Source: Butyricimonas virosa
GTDB taxonomy: Bacteria > Bacteroidota > Bacteroidia > Bacteroidales > Marinifilaceae
Direction: 5' to 3'
Assembly (NCBI RefSeq): GCF_025148635.1
Contig: NZ_CP102269.1
Span: 1 to 64,000 of the forward strand
Length of the DNA: 64,000 bases
The notes below the pieces were generated by a model. That model saw only the letters and a list, made by a program, of their open reading frames with translations, had not been told where the DNA came from and made no database searches. Below, piece after piece: positions 43,606 through 51,941 of the stretch (position 1 is the first letter of the stretch; the number at the start of each line of letters is the position of its first letter). Both the position numbers and the translations under genes were made by a program.

Positions 43606-43654
43606 TTACCAAACATCATGATGAATCCTATCCTCCACTCGAATTTCTTTCTGT
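43606..43654 (-). pseudogene. Severed 3' end of the nitroreductase gene
   Basis: Read on the minus strand from the target-duplication side, this stretch continues the nitroreductase frame: after KQK it gives EIRVEDRIHHDVW and TAA. The ending R-I-H-x-x-x-W is typical of nitroreductase C termini. It is separated from the main part of the gene (45054-45647) by the IS element at 43655-45058. Confidence 0.85.
43647..43654. repeat. Left target-site duplication of the IS element
   Basis: CTTTCTGT, repeated at 45059-45066 on the other side of the IS. Eight bases is the usual duplication length for IS256-family elements. Confidence 0.85.
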
Positions 43655-43851
43655 GATAGTGGATAGTGTCCCCAAAAGTGTGTAAATTCCAATTTATTAT
43701 TTGATAGTGTCCCCAAAAGTGTGTAAATTCCAATTTATTTATTTTTGTAATAGAACAGTCAAAAATAACTTATTATGGAGATAGTGTCCCCAAAAGTGTG
43801 TAAATTCCAATTTATTTATTTTTGTAATAGAACAGTCAAAAATAACTTATT
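43655..43851 (+). repeat. Nested, progressively longer copies of the IS left end
   Basis: Partial left ends of 7 bases (43655), about 41 bases (43662) and 77 bases (43703) precede the complete copy at 43780. The 77-base copy includes the transposase promoter box TATTTTTG and the first five bases of the gene (ATGGA), so promoter boxes occur at 43740-43747 and 43817-43824. Confidence 0.9.
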
Positions 43852-44997
43852 ATGGAATTTACACCTGAGCAAATAACGGAACTAATCTCCGAAATAACAA
43901 ATGGAGAACAAGGATTCCAAGGTCTTGTCAAACAAGGTCTTGAAAGTTTAATGCATAGCGAACGTGCAGTTCATAACGCGGCACATAACGACGTTAGCAA
44001 CGGTTATCGTGATCGTCGAGTGTGCTATGACCGTAAAGTGTTTGAGCTTCGTGTCCCGCGTAGTCGTAACAGCAATTTTTACCCGATGTTACTAGGTGTG
44101 TTGAAAGACCAAGAAGAAGAAGCCCAAAAACTGGTTAGCAGTCTCTATTGTAGCGGTTTAACCACGGAACAGGTGGGTAAAATCTACGAACAGTTTTACG
44201 GGAAGCATTACAGTAAAAGTCAGGTAAGTCGTCTCTTGAACACGGCCCGTGAAGATGTAAACGCGTGGCTGGGGCGTAAACTTGAGAAGCGTTACCCCAT
44301 TCTTTATATCGATGCCACGTATGTCCTCACCCGTCGGGACGAGTCCGTGAGCAATGAAGCCTATTACACGGTTTTGGGAGTGAAAGAAGACCGCACAAGG
44401 GAAGTTTTAACCGTGGTAAACTTTCCCACGGAAAGCGCGACCAATTGGAAGGATGTTTTTGAAGGTCTCAAAGAAAGAGGTGTAGCCGTGGTGGACCTGT
44501 TGGTATGTGACGGGTTATCCGGTATTGAAAACACGCTGGCCGATACTTTTCCCCAAGCGGATCTGCAGTTGTGTACCGTTCATCTGAAAAGGAATATCGT
44601 GAATAAAGTCAAGCCCGGGGATAAGAAACAGGTTATGGAGGAACTCAAACAAATCTGCTCTCCTGACCAATGGGACATTACCCCGGAAAAGGCATTCGGT
44701 GTATTCAAGGAGTTCATACAAAGGTGGCAAAAGAGTTACCCGCCGCTAAAGAGATACCAGCACGACAGGTACAGGTTTTATTTTACATACTTCAAATATG
44801 AAAGGGAAATCAGGGGAATGATTTATACCACGAACTGGATCGAAAGACTGAACAGGGATTATAAGAGGGTTATTAACATGAGAGGGGCCATGCCGAATCC
44901 ACAGGCCGTCATTCTACTGATGGGGACCGTGGCTCAAAACGCGGATATTTATAAATACCCTATTTATAATTTTTTAGAATCAAGATTATTTTATTAA
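43852..44997 (+). CDS. IS256-family (Mutator-type) transposase
   Basis: A complete 381-residue DDE transposase. Asp154 lies in LYIDATYVLT, Asp220 in LLVCDGLSGIEN and Glu331 in TTNWIERLNRDYKR; the C241-x2-H244 motif (CTVHLKRNI) between them is typical of the family. The N-terminal part contains the DNA-binding helix region (LTTEQVGKIYEQFYG). No frameshift or internal stop, so it looks active. The start codon lies 72 bases inside the innermost left end. Confidence 0.95.
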   Translation: MEFTPEQITELISEITNGEQGFQGLVKQGLESLMHSERAVHNAAHNDVSNGYRDRRVCYDRKVFELRVPRSRNSNFYPMLLGVLKDQEEEAQKLVSSLYCSGLTTEQVGKIYEQFYGKHYSKSQVSRLLNTAREDVNAWLGRKLEKRYPILYIDATYVLTRRDESVSNEAYYTVLGVKEDRTREVLTVVNFPTESATNWKDVFEGLKERGVAVVDLLVCDGLSGIENTLADTFPQADLQLCTVHLKRNIVNKVKPGDKKQVMEELKQICSPDQWDITPEKAFGVFKEFIQRWQKSYPPLKRYQHDRYRFYFTYFKYEREIRGMIYTTNWIERLNRDYKRVINMRGAMPNPQAVILLMGTVAQNADIYKYPIYNFLESRLFY

Positions 44998-45053
44998 AAA
45001 TGAATAGATTTGCAATAATGAAAAAAGAAAGGATTTACACACTTTTTGAAACA

Positions 45054-45647
45054 CTATCCTTTCTGTTTACAGATATGCGCATTTTTTGCAGCATAACCAA
45101 TAGCAAGAAAACAGGTGAATTCGTATTCTTCAGGGGCTTTGACGAGTTTTTTCACGTATTCTGGTTCATTGCCAATGGGGATACGGAACGCACACGCCAA
45201 CCCCTCTGCGGTTGCCGCCAGGAGGATATTTTCCACAGCCGCCCAAGCTGAGGCAAAATAATTCAACGAACTTTGGTCTGCCGGATGGCACAAAGGATAA
45301 TCTTTTTGCCGGAAGAACGGTAGAACAAGGCAATTGCTTTGCATGAGCATACGTTGTTGCTTGGGCAACGCATCAACAAACATGGCATGTTCATCCTTGT
45401 CCATCACGTCTGCAGCAGCTTCAAGCCTATTCTGCTGAATATTTTCAGTGTTTTCTGCTATCGGTGACACAAGTCGGGCAATGTTTTCCTGCCCCCTAAC
45501 GACAATGAACTCAAACTGTCGCAAATGGTCATTAGTTGGAGCCTTAAAGGCTGCCGATAACACTTTTTTCAATACATCGTCCGTTACTTCCTTATCAGAA
45601 AAATCACGAATCGTTCTTCTTTTCTCTAATACTTGATAAAAATCCAT
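45054..45647 (-). CDS. Nitroreductase-family protein truncated by the IS element
   Basis: FMN-dependent nitroreductase of 197 residues in its present form. FMN-binding motifs are EKRRTIRDFSDKEV (Arg9-Arg10-Thr), SAAFKAPTNDHLRQFEFIVV and the late AEGLACAFRIPIGNEPE. The original frame ran on into the stretch now at 43654-43606. The IS inserted after KQK, so the protein gains one Gly and stops at a TAG supplied by the IS right end, losing about 13 residues. C-terminal residues of this family often wrap the partner subunit, so activity is uncertain. Confidence 0.9.
   Translation of the reverse strand: MDFYQVLEKRRTIRDFSDKEVTDDVLKKVLSAAFKAPTNDHLRQFEFIVVRGQENIARLVSPIAENTENIQQNRLEAAADVMDKDEHAMFVDALPKQQRMLMQSNCLVLPFFRQKDYPLCHPADQSSLNYFASAWAAVENILLAATAEGLACAFRIPIGNEPEYVKKLVKAPEEYEFTCFLAIGYAAKNAHICKQKG
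45059..45066. repeat. Right target-site duplication of the IS element
   Basis: CTTTCTGT, matching 43647-43654 and lying inside the nitroreductase coding sequence. Confidence 0.85.
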
Positions 45648-45688
45648 AACATTATATTTAAATAGTTCGACTTACTTCATTTTGGACG

Positions 45689-45753
45689 CAAAATTACGTT
45701 GCATTATTGTTGAATATTTGTCATATAATCACAAATATTTGTTGCATATTTGC
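45689..45753. promoter_or_regulatory. Divergent AraC/nitroreductase control region
   Basis: The nitroreductase -7 box TAATTTTG lies at 45696-45689 on the minus strand without a matching -33 element. ATATTTG is repeated in the same direction at 45714, 45735 and 45746, that is with spacings of 21 and 11 bases, two and one helical turns. Direct repeats at such spacing are typical AraC-family operators. Confidence 0.6.
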
Positions 45754-45775
45754 ATTATACTATTTTACATGCATT

Positions 45776-46630
45776 ATGGAAGAAATGATAACCCCTTACG
45801 AATTACCTGAAATAAAGGACCATTCATTCTTTTTTATAGACCAACGAATAGCGACTCACATAGAAGCTAAATTACACAAACATGACGCATGGGAATTGTA
45901 CCACGTAATACACGGACACGGCAACCGAATAGCTGGAGATACGCTACAACCTTTTTCCGCAGGTGATGTTGTATTAATACCACCATCCATGCATCACTAT
46001 TGGCAATACGCACCAACATCGGCAGACAATGACGGGTGTATTCATTATCTCATGGTTGCTTTTAGTCACTCTCTTATAACAAGGTGCATAGAAGTATTTC
46101 CTGAATTACGAAACCGCTTGACAAGTCTTACATTCCCTGTTAACGCATTAAAATATGGCTTGGAAAGTTCTCGTGTTATCTGCAAAATGCTATCACAAAT
46201 GAACGATATGGACGACTTAGGGCGATTATCCGCAATGTTTCGTTTACTACCTGTCATTTTCAATTCATCCGATCACATTCTTGCAGGTAAACCCATGCAA
46301 ATCGAACGTGACGTGAGGCGAATGCAACAAATTTGTGCCTACGTGATGGCCCATTATGTTCATACCATCACTTTAAATGAAATAGCCTCCGAAGTAGGAA
46401 TGAATCGTTCTGCATTTTGCTCCTACTTCAAACGATGTAAAAAAATGACATTCTCACAATTCGTTACCCAGTATCGTTTGAATACAGCTTGCGAACTTCT
46501 AAAACACTCGCAAAAACAGGTATCGGAAATCTGTTTTGCAGTAGGATTTAACGATGTCCCACATTTTAATAGAGTCTTCAAAGAATTACAAGGAATGACA
46601 CCCAAAGAATACAGAAAGCGAAATATTTGA
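45776..46630 (+). CDS. AraC-family transcriptional regulator
   Basis: A 284-residue regulator with an N-terminal cupin sensor domain (HKHDAWELYHVIHGHGNRI, FSAGDVVLIPPSMHHYW, residues 25-85) and a C-terminal AraC DNA-binding domain of two helix-turn-helix units (LNEIASEVGMNRSAFCSYFK and VSEICFAVGFNDVPHFNRVF). ATG at 45776 gives a natural cupin start; the upstream in-frame ATG lies in the operator region. Divergent from the nitroreductase gene, which it probably controls. Confidence 0.92.
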   Translation: MEEMITPYELPEIKDHSFFFIDQRIATHIEAKLHKHDAWELYHVIHGHGNRIAGDTLQPFSAGDVVLIPPSMHHYWQYAPTSADNDGCIHYLMVAFSHSLITRCIEVFPELRNRLTSLTFPVNALKYGLESSRVICKMLSQMNDMDDLGRLSAMFRLLPVIFNSSDHILAGKPMQIERDVRRMQQICAYVMAHYVHTITLNEIASEVGMNRSAFCSYFKRCKKMTFSQFVTQYRLNTACELLKHSQKQVSEICFAVGFNDVPHFNRVFKELQGMTPKEYRKRNI

Positions 46631-46730
46631 TTTACACTACCACCTCCATTGAAATTAGTTTTTCCTTACCACATAGGATTTCCTTTTCTACATGAAAATC
46701 ACCTATCAACAACACATCAAAGACACCCCT

Positions 46731-46818
46731 GAACGTCTTTGAAACGTCTTTGATTCGAAAGTGATACGTCTTTAATCCCTAAGTACATCGAATATTCAAC
46801 GGATAATGTACGTGTATT
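46731..46818. repeat. 11-base-period array with phased CG steps
   Basis: Eight consecutive 11-base units: GAACGTCTTTG, AAACGTCTTTG, ATTCGAAAGTG, ATACGTCTTTA, ATCCCTAAGTA, CATCGAATATT, CAACGGATAAT and GTACGTGTATT. Seven of eight have CG at positions 4-5. The units drift in the other positions. It lies in the gene-poor gap 46631-47197. Confidence 0.6.
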
Positions 46819-46901
46819 ATCCTAGAAAAAGTTTTTCATATCTCCCCCAAAAAACATATTTTTCCCAACGCCTGAACTTATTTCTTCTCTTTTAACATCT
46901 C

Positions 46902-47021
46902 CTACAACAAACTCACCTTTTCCTGCTCCGCTTTCAACAATCGCTCGTAAAGTTCAGCAACTTCATCTGCCACACTAAAAATCAGATAGTCCTTGAAATA
47001 TGAAAAAGTAACCGTAATTTA
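46902..47021 (-). pseudogene. Short coiled-coil gene remnant
   Basis: An open frame without a start gives FSYFKDYLIFSVADEVAELY and then ERLLKAEQEKVSLL and a stop. The helical, Glu/Lys-rich end resembles C-terminal tails of phage-repressor-like HTH proteins of this phylum, but the HTH part is absent. Probably a decayed 3' end. Confidence 0.35.
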
Positions 47022-47045
47022 ACCGAAAAGCAACCGAGAAAATAC
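47002..47045. repeat. Second intergenic 11-base-period array
   Basis: Units GAAAAAGTAAC, CGTAATTTAAC, CGAAAAGCAAC and CGAGAAAATAC. Overlaps the upstream edge of the coiled-coil remnant. Confidence 0.5.
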
Positions 47046-47197
47046 CACACTCTCGTTCTTTAACTAGAGCTTTTTCAGAGTTCATTCTATTCGGATTGCA
47101 TGATCTACGAGCAAGCTCTGAATCAGCTTCGAAAAAGGGGTAGCTTCTCCCCTACTTCTCGGCTGGATTACCCATATTTCTCTTCCAAAACAAATTT

Positions 47198-48103
47198 TTA
47201 CTTCCGTTTCTTCTTCACCTTCGCCAACTCTCCATACTCTTTTATTCTTCGCTCACACACTTGACCTGTAACCTCTCCAAATTTTTCAACTTTCACCATC
47301 AAGTCTTCAATATCTCCCCGGTTCACTTTAAATTTTGGATTATAACGTGCCTCGATATACGAACGCACAAGTATTTTAAATAACCGCTCTTCATCTTCAT
47401 TTTCAGCAGGGAAAATACAAATCAGTTCGGGCACATATCCACGTGAAGCCTTAAAAAGCTCATCCAAATTATGTTCCTTATCATTTCTAAGAGTAAACGT
47501 CAACAAGATCGCATTGAATAAGTTTTCACAAGCTTGATGCAAATTAAAAGAAGACATAACATATTCTTCTCTATCATACATAAACGCAGCTTGCTCCATA
47601 AAAAGTTTGAATTTAGCGAATTTCTCTCTAAAATACTCTTCCCCTTGTCTCTTTATCTCCTCATACCTCAACGGTTTCCGTCTCGCCAGCTTATTATTCC
47701 CACTATCATAAAGCATTACCCCGTCACGCTTTAATTCTGTATAAAAATAACGACTGTATTTCAAATCTTCATTTACTTTCTTTATGCAATCATGAATAAA
47801 CTGTACGGGAACCCGGTAACGATGATCTCCTCGCTTGTCGTAGATATTACGAACGCTCGCTAACTTATTCTCAATTTTGTCATAGCTCCACGCACTATTT
47901 ATGACCAATATATCATAATCACTTTTAAAAGAAGTAGGAACGCCAAATTCCTCTCGCTCATCATAACTCACGTAAGTACCACGGGCATAACTTCCATAAA
48001 GGATTATCATTTCACACACCGGAATCTCATCCAGAATTAACTCAACGAGATATTTCAGGTCTTCCCGATTCTTCTTTGGCAGGAAAGCGATTGACTTTTT
48101 CAT
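47198..48103 (-). CDS. Fused MNT nucleotidyltransferase-HEPN protein
   Basis: A 301-residue protein joining both halves of an MNT/HEPN toxin-antitoxin type module. The N-terminal nucleotidyltransferase has GSYARG (residues 37-42) and the metal-binding D-x-D in SDYDILVIN (Asp62, Asp64). The C-terminal HEPN domain (about 150-290) has the RNase-type R-x4-H motif RNDKEH (Arg206, His211). In split systems MNT adds AMP to HEPN to silence it. Here the fusion is intact and stands alone next to repeat-rich DNA. Related fusions are also annotated as plain nucleotidyltransferases. Confidence 0.85.
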   Translation of the reverse strand: MKKSIAFLPKKNREDLKYLVELILDEIPVCEMIILYGSYARGTYVSYDEREEFGVPTSFKSDYDILVINSAWSYDKIENKLASVRNIYDKRGDHRYRVPVQFIHDCIKKVNEDLKYSRYFYTELKRDGVMLYDSGNNKLARRKPLRYEEIKRQGEEYFREKFAKFKLFMEQAAFMYDREEYVMSSFNLHQACENLFNAILLTFTLRNDKEHNLDELFKASRGYVPELICIFPAENEDEERLFKILVRSYIEARYNPKFKVNRGDIEDLMVKVEKFGEVTGQVCERRIKEYGELAKVKKKRK

Positions 48104-48234
48104 AAACAGCTATATATTTAAGAACAAATGTAGCATTTTTCCGACAGAAAGGAATACAAATCACACCGATTTACATAACCGAATCTTGGATCCCAATATT
48201 GTTCCCATTCCATTAGGCTATCGACTATAAAATA

Positions 48235-48270
48235 AAAAAATGGTCTGACAATCACTTGATTATCAGACCA
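48235..48270 (-). terminator. Terminator of the tRNA-Gln/tRNA-Leu unit
   Basis: A 14-bp stem (TGGTCTGATAATCA with TGATTGTCAGACCA, one G-U pair) followed by T6 on the minus strand. Confidence 0.88.
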
Positions 48271-48275
48271 CCTTG

Positions 48276-48359
48276 TACCCAGAACAGGACTCGAACCTGC
48301 ACAGCCGTACGGCCACTAGTCCCTGAAACTAGCGTGTCTACCAATTCCACCACCTGGGC
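48276..48359 (-). tRNA. tRNA-Leu (CAG)
   Basis: Class II tRNA, 84 nt, with acceptor GCCCAGG, anticodon region CTAGTTTCAGGGACTAG (anticodon CAG), long variable arm (TGGCCGTACGGCTGT) and T loop GGTTCGAGTCC. The acceptor contains a G1-U72 pair, which is unusual for tRNA-Leu; read it with care. Second gene of a two-tRNA transcript. Confidence 0.93.
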
Positions 48360-48425
48360 ATAATATCGAAGAACTGGAAGAAAAAACCTTGCAACTTCCC
48401 CGCTGCAAGGCCCTCTTCATGTTTG

Positions 48426-48496
48426 TTGTCCCACAAGGATTCGAACCTTGACTGACAGAACCAAAATCTGCTGTGCTACCATTACACAATGGGACA
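48426..48496 (-). tRNA. tRNA-Gln (TTG)
   Basis: Acceptor arms TGTCCCA and TGGGACA, anticodon stem GCAGA/TCTGT around loop TTTTGGT (anticodon TTG), T loop GGTTCGAATCC. First gene of the two-tRNA unit; 66 bases precede tRNA-Leu. Confidence 0.95.
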
Positions 48497-48540
48497 ATCT
48501 TTATGTCGTTTCAACAACCGCTATTGTTATTTTGACGCTG

Positions 48541-48548
48541 CAAATGTA
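48541..48548 (-). promoter_or_regulatory. -7 box of the tRNA-Gln/tRNA-Leu unit
   Basis: TACATTTG on the minus strand, 44 bases before tRNA-Gln. Confidence 0.6.
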
Positions 48549-48684
48549 GAGCATTTTTTTATTTCTCCAAAACAAAATGCAGAAAAATTAAAAGAAAATT
48601 GCTATTTTCGTGCTGTCGAAAAATGACATTTTTATTATAGCCTTGAATATTAATAAGAAATACAAATTCAAACGAAGGAGAAGC

Positions 48685-51600
48685 ATGTGCAACATTAAAA
48701 ATCACCCAACATTAAGCTACAGGTTGATCAATAATGTCACCGGATGGGTGGCGTTCGTGGTGGCCAGTATTACTTACATTCTTACGGTCGAACCAACAGC
48801 CAGCCTTTGGGACTGTGGTGAGTTTATTACAACCTCAGTCGGACTGCAAGTAGGACACCCTCCCGGAGCGCCTCTATTCATGATTATCTCGCGATTGTTC
48901 GCCATATTCGCACCGAGCCCTGAAACACAATCTTACATGATCAATATCATGTCGGCTCTATGTTCCGGGTTCACGATCCTGTTCCTGTTCTGGACAATCA
49001 CGCATCTGGCTAAAAAAGTCGTGGTAAAAGAAGGGGAAGAATGTTCCATGGGACAACTGTGCGGGATCATGGGTGCCGGACTTATCGGGGCATTAACCTA
49101 CACGTTCACAGATACATTCTGGTTTTCAGCTGTTGAGGGTGAAGTTTATGCCATGTCATCTTTGTTCACGGCTGTCGTGTTCTGGGCTATCTTGAAATGG
49201 GAAAATGTTGCATTCCAACCTTACGCCAACCGCTGGTTGATCTTTATTGCCTACATGGTCGGACTATCCATCGGCGTTCACTTATTGAACTTGCTGGTAA
49301 TTCCTGCCATTGTATTTATATATTATTTCAAAAAATACGAAACCACCAAGTGGGGTATTATCAAATCTGCAGCCCTTTCTATCGTCATACTAGGCGTGAT
49401 CATGTGGGGTATTATCCCGGGCGTGATTATCGTTGCCGGTTGGTTTGAATTGCTGTTCGTGAATGGCTTTGGAATGCCTTTCAATACGGGTGTTGTCATC
49501 TATGCGTTACTCTTAATCGCCGGACTGACTTTCGGAATCCGGTACACGTTAAAACACAACCACACGGTTGTGAACACGATCTTAACCTGTTTCGTAGTCA
49601 TGCTTATCGGGTACTCCTGCTATGCCATGGTAGTTATCCGCTCCGTAAGCAATCCCCCGATCGACGAAAACAGCCCGGACAACGTGTTCTCGTTGCTTTC
49701 TTATATCAGTCGCGATCAATACGGTCAAGAGCCATTGGTTTACGGTCCTTACTTCAATGCCCCGGTTATTGGCGTAGAAGATGCTGGACCTATTTATTAC
49801 CAAAACGAAAAAACGGGTAAATATGATATCGTGGATCATAAAAAAGAAGTCAAATATGATCCTCGCTTCTGCACGATCCTACCGCGTATGTACAGCCAAG
49901 CTCGCGAACCTCAAGTATACTATGAGTGGGTGGGACAACCCAAAGGCCCCGTGTACATGGTGGACGGACAACCCGTTCAGAAACCAAGTTTCGGACAAAA
50001 CCTAAGTTTCATGTTCCGTTACCAACTCGGACACATGTATTTCAGATACTTCATGTGGAATTTCTCCGGACGTCAGAATGATATTCAGGGACATGGAGAC
50101 TTCCGCTATGGCAACTGGATATCGGGCATTCCTTTCATAGATAACATCTTGGTCGGTGACCAGAGTTTAATGCCGGACACCTTGAAACACGACAAAGCAA
50201 ATAATAAATATTATATGCTCCCGTTCATTCTCGGATTACTCGGAATGTTCTATCAATATCAACGGGGAAAACAAGGAAAGAAAGATTTCTGGGTGGTTAT
50301 GCTACTCTTCTTCTTCACGGGTATTGCCATCGTACTCTACTTGAACCAATATCCGTATCAACCGCGGGAACGTGACTATGCCTATGCCGGATCGTTCTAT
50401 GCCTTTGCTATCTGGATCGGTTTCGGGGTTCTCTACCTGTGGGATTTACTTCAGAAGAAGATGGATTCCCGCAACGCCGCCATAATTGTCACCGCTGTTT
50501 GCCTGTTCGCCGTTCCGGTAAATATGGCAGCACAAAACTGGGATGATCATAATCGTAGCGGACGTTACGCAACCATAGCTCATGCCAAGAACTACCTAAG
50601 CACATGTGCCCCGAACGCCATCCTGTTCACTTACGGAGATAATGATACATTCCCTCTATGGTATGCACAGGAAGTGGAAGGATTCCGCCGGGATATACGT
50701 ATCGTGAACCTAAGTTTACTTGCCGGAGACTGGTACATTGACCAGATGAAACGGAAAGCCTACGAAAGTGACGGGGTGCCCATTTCTTTCACGAAAGACC
50801 AATATCATGCCGGAGTACGGGACTTTGTCACGATTGAAGAACGAGTGCAACAACCTTTCAGCATGAAAGAAGTCATGGAATTCGTTGCCAGTGACAGACC
50901 GGAAACCAAATCCAACCGTTACCAAGGAGGTGCCGTGGACTATATCCCGACACGCAGTCTGTACATACCCGTGGATAAGGAAAAGGTTTTGGCAAATGGA
51001 ACCGTACAACCCAAAGATTCCGCATTAATTGTAGATAGAGTAGAGATTCAATTAAAAGGAAGTTCCCTAAACAAATCACAATTAATGGTACTGGATATAT
51101 TGGCTACCAATAACTGGGAACGTCCGATATACTTCGGGGTGGGAATGGGACAAGACAGTTACATGGGTTTCGACAAGTACTTCCAACTAGAAGGAGCTGC
51201 TTACCGGGTTGTACCCATCAAGACTGAAAACAACGCCGCTTACTATGATTTTGGACGAATCAACACGGAGATCCTGTATGACAACCTGATGAATAAATTC
51301 GTCTGGGGAAACATCAAGGATCCGAAAGTAAATATCGATCATTTCCATGATAACACCATCGCCGTGATGAAATACCGGAACACATTCTTGCGTTTGGCAG
51401 AACAATTAATGCAAGAAGCGGCCACGGAAACACGTGTTATGGGAGACACGATTATCAATGAAATCACTGATTCTACTAAAATCCAAGAAGCCATTAGGGT
51501 GCTAGACAAGTCTCTGGAAGAAATTCCATTGTATCAAGTTCCGGCCGACTTTTTCTTGTTAAATTACATCTCGATTTACTACGCTGCCGGCGAGCAAGAG

Positions 51601-51873
51601 AAAGGGAACGATCTGGCTTGGGCCTTGGCTCTTGACAATGCGCAAACGTTGAGATATATCGGATCACTTTCTCCGAATCGTAGAAAAGCTCTGGAGAATG
51701 ACGAAAGAAGAAGCATGCAAGCTTTGCAGATGCTCGTGGACATGGCCAGAAGAAACGGGGAAAATGCTTTTGCCCAAGAAATTCAGGACATGGTAGAAAG
51801 CACGCTAAGCGGACGACCTGTAACCAGCAAGCGGGTAAACAAAAATTTCCCGATGGCTAGTCAAGACAAGTGA
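48685..51873 (+). CDS. DUF2723 polytopic membrane protein
   Basis: A 1,062-residue membrane protein. The N-terminal DUF2723 region has the GT-C glycosyltransferase-like start (TVEPTASLWDCGEFITTSVGL, with the luminal Asp-Cys-Gly-Glu motif) and GHPPGAPLFMIISRLFA, about a dozen transmembrane segments to residue 600, and a soluble C-terminal domain with TPR-like helices (PADFFLLNYISIYYAAGEQ). Related to TMEM260-type protein O-mannosyltransferases; Bacteroidetes glycosylate many exported proteins, so a role there is plausible. ATG at 48685 is chosen because AAGGAG lies 6 bases before it, an unusually strong ribosome site for this genome. Confidence 0.9.
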   Translation: MCNIKNHPTLSYRLINNVTGWVAFVVASITYILTVEPTASLWDCGEFITTSVGLQVGHPPGAPLFMIISRLFAIFAPSPETQSYMINIMSALCSGFTILFLFWTITHLAKKVVVKEGEECSMGQLCGIMGAGLIGALTYTFTDTFWFSAVEGEVYAMSSLFTAVVFWAILKWENVAFQPYANRWLIFIAYMVGLSIGVHLLNLLVIPAIVFIYYFKKYETTKWGIIKSAALSIVILGVIMWGIIPGVIIVAGWFELLFVNGFGMPFNTGVVIYALLLIAGLTFGIRYTLKHNHTVVNTILTCFVVMLIGYSCYAMVVIRSVSNPPIDENSPDNVFSLLSYISRDQYGQEPLVYGPYFNAPVIGVEDAGPIYYQNEKTGKYDIVDHKKEVKYDPRFCTILPRMYSQAREPQVYYEWVGQPKGPVYMVDGQPVQKPSFGQNLSFMFRYQLGHMYFRYFMWNFSGRQNDIQGHGDFRYGNWISGIPFIDNILVGDQSLMPDTLKHDKANNKYYMLPFILGLLGMFYQYQRGKQGKKDFWVVMLLFFFTGIAIVLYLNQYPYQPRERDYAYAGSFYAFAIWIGFGVLYLWDLLQKKMDSRNAAIIVTAVCLFAVPVNMAAQNWDDHNRSGRYATIAHAKNYLSTCAPNAILFTYGDNDTFPLWYAQEVEGFRRDIRIVNLSLLAGDWYIDQMKRKAYESDGVPISFTKDQYHAGVRDFVTIEERVQQPFSMKEVMEFVASDRPETKSNRYQGGAVDYIPTRSLYIPVDKEKVLANGTVQPKDSALIVDRVEIQLKGSSLNKSQLMVLDILATNNWERPIYFGVGMGQDSYMGFDKYFQLEGAAYRVVPIKTENNAAYYDFGRINTEILYDNLMNKFVWGNIKDPKVNIDHFHDNTIAVMKYRNTFLRLAEQLMQEAATETRVMGDTIINEITDSTKIQEAIRVLDKSLEEIPLYQVPADFFLLNYISIYYAAGEQEKGNDLAWALALDNAQTLRYIGSLSPNRRKALENDERRSMQALQMLVDMARRNGENAFAQEIQDMVESTLSGRPVTSKRVNKNFPMASQDK

Positions 51874-51890
51874 GATAACATATACGAATC

Positions 51891-51926
51891 ATTCGTCCCT
51901 TCGTATGGAGGGACGAATTTTATTTA
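51891..51926 (+). terminator. Terminator after the DUF2723 gene
   Basis: ATTCGTCCCT with AGGGACGAAT (10 bp) followed by TTTATTT. It lies 16 bases before the prfB ATG. Confidence 0.82.
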
Positions 51927-51941
51927 TAAACTTAATACACA

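Larger units (their letters stand above)
43655..45058 (+). mobile_element. IS256-family insertion sequence with multiplied left end
   Basis: About 1.4 kb between two copies of CTTTCTGT. The right end reads GATAGTGTTTCAAAAAGTGT on the minus strand and matches the left end GATAGTGTCCCCAAAAGTGT. The left side has four successive starts of this end, at 43655, 43662, 43703 and 43780. The element holds one transposase gene. It interrupts a nitroreductase gene. Confidence 0.92.
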
